In this document: piece after piece, positions 56,894 to 64,000 of the stretch
Position numbering within the stretch: the stretch's first letter is position 1
How the letters are laid out: each line of letters starts with the position of its first letter
Source: Aurifilum marmelostoma
Taxonomy: Eukaryota; Ascomycota; Sordariomycetes; Diaporthales; Cryphonectriaceae
Length of the DNA stretch: 64,000 nt
Assembly (NCBI GenBank): GCA_027559495.1
Contig: JAMXSV010000024.1
Span: forward strand, 1,240,001-1,304,000
Direction: 5' to 3'
Made by a program: the position numbers and the translations under genes
Notes under the pieces: model-generated
What the model was told of the DNA's origin: nothing
Databases searched by the model: none
What the model saw: only the letters and a program-made list of their open reading frames with translations

Positions 56894-59800
56894 GAGAATT
56901 TTGTGTCCTGGCAGACGCTTGGTTACGTCCTCCCACTTGGGAGTAAGGGACCAGCCGTGGTGCTCTGCCTTTTTTTTCTTCCCTTTTTGTATTTGTTTTG
57001 TTTTTCTTTCTTTTTCAAGGAAAAGGGGGGGTTTGAAGACTGAATGAAAGATGGACGTGCCCGCCTGCCAAACCACGCTCATATGCCGGTTGGGTTTTCA
57101 CTGGTTTCACCACAGCGAAGACTGGTGCTGGGACATGCTGCCGGGCACTGGTTTTCCAAGGTTTTCCATGGTCTTGTCTCCTTTCTTTCGAGCGCGTTGT
57201 TGCTTTTTGGGCGTTTCGTCAGGGGAATATCCAGGCTTCCATCTCTGCTTTATATTTTTTCGTCGAGAAATTGTTGCGAATGAATGAATCTTGTTTGAAA
57301 CCAAAGACTGTTATAAGAGATTCTTGTTGGTGGTCAGGTAGCGGATAAGTCGTTCAGAGGCAAATACCACTCCATATCAACCCAACCAAAAAAGCAAGAA
57401 AAGAAGAGACAAAAAAAAAGGTCAGACCGCAGAAATCTTCCAGGCAATAAGAGATGAGAGGCCCTGAAGCGCGACGAGTGGCCCTGCTGGAGTTCTTGTA
57501 AAGACTGGACGCCCAGCCAAGGGGTCATTCTCGTCCTTATGGCGTGCGAGATTCATACTCTGTCGCCGCGCCCCCAAACAGGCCTAGCGCGGATGTCGCC
57601 ATCGACCCCTGGCGCCATTGGCCCAGCGCTGGTCGTGGTTTCGTGCAGCCTCGCCGAGAACCAGTCCTGCCGCGATGGCATCATCCCAAGCCGCTGCCGC
57701 TGCCGCACCGACAGCCGCACCGGTTTGGTTCCTTTTCATCATTTTTCATGGGGACACGACACGCATACACGGAAGCACGGAGGTTGGGACTGAGGGGAGA
57801 GAAAAGAAGGTCGTTTTGGAAATTTGGATCAGCTGGTTTCGGGGATGATGGATGCATCAAGGTAGAGAGGAGGGCGTGTGTGAGAGGATGACGGGTTTGG
57901 TAGCGAGTGTTTCTCACTGCATATTGTACTCCAGTACAGTACGTATGTGCTATGGTGAGGCGGGCTGGGCTTAATGCTCCAAGGTAACTGCTCAAACTGT
58001 TCTGGGCGGTGTTGCTGGCGTTTGATACCGTGGTCTCGATATGCATGCACACAGTACTATACACTCACGTTCCGAGCACTTCGTCTGAAGTAGTCTCTCC
58101 CTTTTTCTCCCCCCTTATGTTGATCAACGAGACGGCGACGACTTGGTGTGTGTGTGTGTGTAACACAAGCATAACTGACCCGTCTCTTGCGGTGCTCCCA
58201 GCCTTCACAAGGCATACCACTCTCTACGCGAGAGGCTGTCTTGCTCGCTCTGCTCTCTACTACTAGGCCACGAGGCTCATGCGCCGAAGAAGGGACTTGC
58301 AATATCATCATCCCGCCATTCACCACCTCCTTCCCTTTGCGTCTCATCAGTCATCCACAGTCCAGCCCCAGTTACTGGAGAATAATCCTCCTCCTCACGC
58401 AAGCTCCCTTTTCTCTCTTCCCGAGTTTCCTCCATCCCACTGGAGTCACGGAAATGCGTACCCAACGTTGTGGTACCCTCCAGGCCGTCCCCCACCTTTT
58501 TCTTCTCCCGGCTGCGACAGCCTCGCTTGCTTGTTGCGAAGCAGCGGGTCTCCCTTTCTCCATAGAGCAGGGGCGCCCTCCACTGTATAGGCTATCAGGC
58601 TGCTTGCCTACCCGCCGAGGAGCCGCTTGCCGCCCCTCGGTCTATGCAAGCCCCTGGATATGAGAAGCGTGCTGCAGACCATGCATTCACTCACCCCAGT
58701 CTTGGACAAGGCGGGCACGAACAGTCGCCCGAAGACAGAAAGAGGAAGAGAGTGGAGGGAAGGAAGGGGAGAGGTTCTCCGAGCTTCCACCTTGCTGTCA
58801 TCTCTGCCGACTTATCCTGCTGCATCACAGATCTCTTCCACCCAGCTGAGCTACAACGTGCCTTCGGTGATTCTGTCTCAAGTGGATGCTGAGGGGATGA
58901 CATTGCCGCTTTTCTCCTTCTTCCAGTTATTAGAGCTGGACCCCGTCAATGTAGCCCTGAGTGTATCCCGCGAAGACGGTTGTTCTTCTTTCATCTTTTC
59001 GATCTGACGTCTGGCTGAGCAGGTGTGTGCGCCCTCTACCAGCGAGGCCCTGCGCATCATATAACATCGTGCACCTTGCCCACTCCGGACAATGGGGAAC
59101 GTGATACATCCACAGGCACTCAGAACCTGGTGACTTATTCAGAGCGAAAGTCAGTCTCCGGTCCTCGACGTGACATGATCATGAGCGTGCTAGGCCAAAA
59201 TAAATCGATCCACGGAGCATGCTCACGACAATGCGACCAGACCAAATGGCCAAGGCGGAAGGGAGTAAGAGACACAGTCATGGCGGCCACAATGGGCAGC
59301 CTGTGCCGTCGTTATGTGTTCCAGCGCCCTGGGTCAAGGTGGGACCTCATTTCCCATATAAGAGGCCGATTCCAAAGCCGTGGTACTAGTGAAGCAGAAT
59401 AAATTAGCCTTTCCGATGATGACCTCGCGGACAATTCTCGTTGGTGTTTTTGCCTTTGCTTGGGTCTGATCACTGCTCCTGCAGGTCTGGTCTAGAGGTC
59501 GGCCCGGCCCGCCCCGGTCCACAATTCTGGGAGCTGCCAGTGGCGCCTTCTTAACCTCAAGGAGCCCCTCGTGATAAGCAGTCTTTACTTACACACAGCT
59601 TGTACTTCTACGAATCTGATGAGGGAAACTGCGAAGGGAAACAATAAAAGCCATCGCGCTGGGCAAGGTCAAGCTCTCTCTTGAGCTCTCGGGAGATGGA
59701 ATGCCAGAAATTGATCTGACAAGGCGCAGGGCAACCATCGCAAACCCCGACTCGGCTATCCCGCCTCAGGGATTTCAATCTCTGAGCCACACAAACACAT

Positions 59801-59915
59801 CTTTTATATCACCAAAATTGAACCAACACAGTTGGTCCCCCGGCTCTCCCGCATCGCATTGCTTGATACACCTGCAACAAACGTCAGTGGGGAATATCAC
59901 ATTGCAACAACAACT
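56894..59915. other. Long intergenic region without a supportable gene
   Basis: 3 kb following cysteine dioxygenase. Several frames of 60-160 codons on both strands, none with motifs or consistent splicing. A GC-rich, coding-like patch at about 57540..57740 (Ala-rich on either strand) could be part of a small unrecognised gene. CT-rich stretch near 58280..58640 could be a leader. Confidence 0.4.
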
Positions 59916-60759
59916 ATGACAGGCAAGAATTCTGCCCTGACTCCACACGTGCGCTGGGAGAGCATCAGCCAGCCTCTCCTCCAGACTATCTACGACGGAG
60001 ACCAAGCCATCTACCCAGCCCCAGATCTGACATTTGATCGACTCGAGAGCTGGGCTCTGGCCTGCCCTGAGCTCTCCATCTCCCTCCGCTCCTGCGCCAA
60101 GAACCCACCTGCCCAGCTTGGGCCCAAGGACGATGAGACCACCTACGGCGTCATCATCGTGCTTCCACTCCGGAAGGCCGCGTGGGAGGACCTACTCTTG
60201 GGTCGAATCAGGGAGCACGACATCGATGCGGAAGAGATGTTTCCCTCGCCGCTTGCCAGGATTGGACACGAGTGCGAGGTGGGATTGCATGTGTACCACA
60301 TCGAGCGGTTCCCGGAATCCGAGGCGGTGCAGGGCTCGTCCTCTGTCTCCTCCGTGAGGTTCATAGACATCGCCATGCGAGAAATTCAGAAGCGTGTCAC
60401 AGAGACGTTTCAATCTTGGAAAGTCGAGGGGTACTCTGGTGAGTGCAAGTGTTGTTCTTCCTCTCTGTCCTCCCCTTTGTTCTATTTCCCTTTTTTGTGT
60501 ATTTGGCCAGGAGTGGCCTGGATGTTCAGGTGATCTTTTAATTCACCCGCTGACACAAGCCTCGACCCTCGCCATCTCTCTCTCCTCAGCCCTTACCGCG
60601 ACGACACAGGGCCATCGAGCCTTTCGGAGGAGTGGCTTTACCCAGAAATATGTGGAAACTCAGGGCAACATCTCCTTGGACCACACCGCCCCACTTGAGG
60701 AGTTGTTGGTAGATACTACGGCTGTGATGATGGAGCGCAGGGGGAACGAGGCTTTCTAG
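59916..60759 (+). CDS. Unknown protein, weakly GNAT-like at the C-terminus
   Basis: Exons 59916..60438 and 60590..60759 (intron with GTGAGT donor and CTCAG acceptor) give 230 residues. The N-terminal 60 residues (RWESISQPLLQTIYDGDQAIYPAPDLTFDRLESWALACPE) are followed by a beta-rich part (YGVIIVLPLRKAAWEDLLLG, VGLHVYHIERF). The end, FIDIAMREIQKRVTE...GYSALTATTQGHRAFRRSGFTQKYVE, has the helix-turn-'RxxGF' pattern seen at the acetyl-CoA end of GNAT N-acetyltransferases. There is no clear Q/RxxGxG/A loop, so activity is doubtful. The start ATG at 59916 is the first that leaves a sensible N-terminus; the frame is open 28 codons further upstream without another ATG. Confidence 0.7.
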
Positions 60760-62511
60760 ACGCCGAGACAACTGGCAAAGTGCAAGGATACATTTCTCTG
60801 GAGATGATGACTAGGACTGTAGGGCGACTTTATGCGGGACGTGAGACATGATTCCTTGTAATTATATACCTTGTGTATGTTTCACCTCAGGAGGCAGCAT
60901 AAGGACCCTCGACTAACCTTCCACTGCATTATGAACTGTACTGCTCTTGAAGCAGGGGAGCCGTTGTGGTGGCTGCTAGTTGGTCTTGACATCTAAACAT
61001 ACATCTCAAAGCTATTCGCCTACATCGCCATCCTCAAATCAGGCCCATGACCTTGTTTCAATTTGCATAATAAATCCAAACTCATTTAATCATATTAATC
61101 CTCAAGCCCATCTCGGCTTCTAGATTTGACCCGCTGGAAGTTTGTCCATCCGATGTCAGCAGCCCGCAACCCCAACCACATCTCTCAGCCAAACATCCCC
61201 CAACAACCACCACCTTCCTCCCCTCCCTCCTTCGTATCCAAGAAAAACCACCACCACCATTCAAAAAAAAGAGGAGGCAAAAAGAATGTATAAAAATAAA
61301 ATTAAAAGAAGCAAAAATAACAGAAGGGCAAAAAACCCCCCCCTAGCAAGCTAGGGGTCAACAAATCTCTCATACGCTAGGGCGCCGTCTACGAGTTTGA
61401 TTGATGCCTCGAAAGGTGCACTCCGGCGAATCTGTCAACAGGAGGGACGGTAGGCGTTGAGCACCGCACTCCACCCATGCCATCTTCGCCGGAGTTGCTA
61501 TTGAGGTCGCGCGAGCGGTTCATATACCCACGCCCTTTGGAGGCTGGCTTGGCTGCCACCACATCCATACGCGCACGCGCACACACACAGCCCAATAACA
61601 ACCCACCCATTAAATGAAACTCCCCCCTCCCGGGCCCGGGAGACTCTCCTCTTGCCCTACCCAGCGTTCGAAGCCCATTTGCTGTCGTCCCCTCTCTTCC
61701 CTGCCGCGACCCTGATACTTCATAATCTGGGCCCGCCCACCTCCCAATATCGGACCGCAAGACTCAGCCTTTACCTGTGCGGCCGCCCTATTAAGCACCT
61801 TCACTGACCATGGGTTGCAAACACGCCATCACCAAGCATGGACGAGGTCCCCTCAACAGACCCTTTCTCACGGTAGTCCAATGACTTGGTGGACAATGCC
61901 AAACTTTCTGTGGCCACACACGCAGCAAGTCCCTCATGCCGTATGCGAATTACCATCACCACTCGCGAGATGTCCTCCCTCCCACCCACTTGGATGTATT
62001 TTTTTTATGCCTGCTTCATCATTCGCCAGCCCGGGCTACCACAAAGACCTTGGAAATTGTCTAGAAAGAAAATGTGTCGGACGGACGGACAAACGAATAT
62101 TCACGGAACGAACATGAATAGAAGTACGATGAAGAAGACGGGAGACAAAATAAACAATCTCAAGGGATGCAACAAAATGAGATGGACGGAACTGTCGTTG
62201 AAGAAGCGGGGATTTTTCTCATTTTTCACTCCTACCAGCCTTGTCACAATGCCACGGCTTATCAGCTCGTCTTGCAAGTATCCACCACCGGGGCTCTTCG
62301 TCTATGCCAACATGAACGCCACTGAACCCCAAGAGCTGGCCGTCCTGGTGCTATAGCTGCAAGGACTCCTTTTTCTTTTTGTGGGGGGAGGGGGGTGTCC
62401 GGACAGATGAGTATGGTACATAGTGACGTCGTTATATCGTCGTCAAAGTTTCTCGGGTATTAGAATTCTTTTTGGGAGGTTGATATTTTTTCTTGAATTT
62501 TACTCGTTATT
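60760..62511. other. Convergent intergenic region, no gene seen
   Basis: 1.75 kb between the GNAT-like gene and HSP10. AT-rich and A-rich stretches near 61280..61330, CA-rich patch near 61570..61590. Frames on both strands lack coding character. Confidence 0.5.
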
Positions 62512-63223
62512 CTACTCGTTGATCTTGGCAAGGATACTGTAATACAATCATGTCAACATCTCGTCCACGGCGCAAAGTGACCGTCTCGAATGGGGTGAAA
62601 ACTTACTCGCTGTCCCGGAACAGGTGGAACTCGTCCTCGCCGACCTTGACAGGAGAGCCGCCGAACTGCAGGGAGCAATGTCAGTAAAAGAGATTACAAT
62701 GTCCCACAGCACACATAACCTAGGCTATGGGCGAGTGTCTCTGTCTATCACGCCCGCACCACACTGTTCGTTCTTCGTCCTCCTCGGGGCCTTGCTCTTA
62801 CCGTGGGAATCAGCACGCGGTCGCCGGCCTGCACGCCCATGGGCACGCGCTTGCCCTCCTTATCGAGACCGCCGGGGCCGACGGCCAGGACCTTGGCCTC
62901 GTTGAGCTCCTTGACGCTCGACTCGGGCAGGAAGATGCCGGAGGCGGTCTTGGCCTCGGCCTTGATGCGCTGGACCAGGACGCGATCCAGGAGGGGCACG
63001 AGGGACTTGATCGATCGGATGGAGGTGGCCTGCCGAACAGAAGGAATGTGTCAGCCATGGCTGGTGCTACAGGTCATAATGGCAAGCTCGTAAGGTATTT
63101 GTCACAATTCCTGTCTGGGGCACCAATACCTGCCCCCAGCTCGAGGCTGCATGAGCTTCGTGCAGCTCCTCGATTAAGGAGAGGTGCATAGTAATGTATG
63201 GCAGGGGGGGAGGGACTTACCAT
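62512..63223 (-). CDS. HSP10: Mitochondrial 10 kDa heat shock protein (GroES/HSP10)
   Basis: Four exons on the minus strand: 63221..63223 (only the ATG), 62802..63029, 62607..62665 and 62512..62536, giving 104 residues. The sequence ATSIRSIKSLVPLLDRVLVQRIK, TASGIFLPESSVKELNEAKV, VGPGGLDKEGKRVPMGV, AGDRVLIP, FGGSPVKVGEDEFHLFRDSDIL and AKINE at the end covers the whole GroES fold, including the mobile loop that docks on HSP60. It caps the HSP60 folding chamber in the mitochondrial matrix; the N-terminus acts as an uncleaved import signal in relatives. The ATG is followed at once by GTAAGT, so the start codon stands alone on its exon and depends on splicing of a 191-nt intron. Confidence 0.95.
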
Positions 63224-64000
63224 TTTGAAGTATTATGGGTGATTGTGAGAGGGAGTTGTAGAGGCACAATCGACGACAGTGGGAAACAAAGGGAGTTGTG
63301 GAAGAGGAAAGGAACTCGGCACCTTAAAAGTTGAAGCAATCGGCAGAAACAGATGGAAGAGGTTCTGGAGAAAAAAAATATGACTAATGCAGCAGGGGTC
63401 AGGGTACAGAATGATAATGCTTCTCATTGGATAATTAGGAGCGCAAGTTCTCCACTAGCATCGTGTAAGTGAGTACAGCAAGCCGGTACATCCATACAAG
63501 TACGCGACATGTTTTGAGCAGCAGCAGTCATGTCCCATGACCATGGAGGATCCAAACCTGCTTCATTCATCGATCGATTATAATCGTCTATTCCTGCAGG
63601 ATAGTGACGGGTACACACACGCCCTCGAAGGCGCCTGAGTATGTAAAGAACCGCTGAAAAAAATGATCAGAAACACCCTACCTCTCTATCCGCCCACGAA
63701 GTATGAATGTTCAATGCAAATGCGCTGCTGGCCCATTTATGACCAACCGAGATATCAAGCCAGCCCCTTCAACTACTTCCTTTAACGCCAGTCTGTTTTG
63801 AATCATAATCCTGCTCCACCCCGCTCCGGTACATCTTGCCGTAATCAGTAAGACAATTGCAACAATAATTCTTGACGGCGTGAGCCTGTGCCTCTCCCCC
63901 CTGCTCTCTCGTTCGTCGTGTCGACCCGCTGTGTGACATGAACCACTCGAGGAACCCTTTGAGCAACAACCTGCCCGAGACCTCCCTCCTACTTTGTTGC
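63224..64000. other. Upstream region of HSP10
   Basis: About 780 bp to the window end, expected to contain the HSP10 promoter. No perfect heat shock element found; the closest is GAA-N4-TTC-N4-GAA near 63356..63372, with wrong spacing. No gene recognised. Confidence 0.5.

Noticed and set aside
57675..57684. Perfect CYS3/MetR consensus ATGGCATCAT
   Set aside because: It lies about 780 bp downstream of cysteine dioxygenase, not in a recognised promoter, and one perfect match per about 65 kb is expected by chance.
63356..63372. Heat shock element upstream of HSP10
   Set aside because: GAA/TTC/GAA blocks are separated by four instead of two bases, so it does not meet the consensus.

Overview
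The window is nuclear DNA from a filamentous ascomycete (Pezizomycotina, most likely a Sordariomycete). The evidence is short introns (mostly 50-140 nt) with GT..AG borders and CTNAC-type branch sites, GC-rich third codon positions, closely spaced genes on both strands, and the recognisable proteins. I see no transposon, tRNA, rRNA, CRISPR array or secondary-metabolite cluster. I reassembled 20 complete or nearly complete protein genes plus the 3' end of one more, by joining exons through splice signals and protein-family continuity. Exon coordinates are given per gene.

Layout, left to right. 0-5.5 kb: 3' end of a COG1313-type radical SAM protein (+), an unknown coiled-coil protein (+), a NECAP-type endocytosis protein (-), and the eIF2B alpha subunit GCN3 (+). 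5.8-7.4 kb: a two-domain GFA/CENP-V zinc protein (-). 10.6-19.2 kb: the ergothioneine synthase Egt1 (+, 13 exons), a CLC chloride/proton exchanger (-), and a Dpb3/CHRAC1-type histone-fold subunit (+). 19.4-28.9 kb: the spliceosomal protein U2A' (-), the PI3-kinase regulator VPS15 (-), and a Zn2Cys6 transcription factor (+). 29.7-37.8 kb: a single-pass membrane SH3 protein (-), a long gene-poor stretch with microsatellites, and a multi-pass membrane protein resembling DUF3112 (+). 38.4-51.3 kb: the PP2A catalytic subunit (-), EXO84 (-), TOM20 (+), TYW1 (-), and a RAD5/HLTF-type HIRAN-SNF2-RING protein (+). 52-64 kb: the sulfite exporter SSU1 (-), cysteine dioxygenase (+), a weakly GNAT-like protein (+) and HSP10 (-).

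Most of these are housekeeping genes for trafficking, translation, splicing, mitochondrial import and signalling, with no operon logic. The one clear functional pairing is the divergent SSU1 / cysteine dioxygenase pair, sharing a 2.1 kb intergenic region. Cysteine dioxygenase starts the route from cysteine to sulfite and SSU1 exports sulfite, so together they form a cysteine-detoxification / sulfite-secretion unit. Egt1, about 40 kb away, is also a cysteine consumer, but the distance argues against a cluster.

Two otherwise normal genes (NECAP and the Zn2Cys6 factor) each carry a +1 frameshift inside a C homopolymer, which suggests a sequence or assembly error. Other points of note are microexons of 14, 22 and 16 nt, an HSP10 start codon isolated on its own exon, a 69-nt stop-free intron in the gene for the splicing factor U2A', and paired SUMO-interaction-like motifs in the RAD5-type protein.
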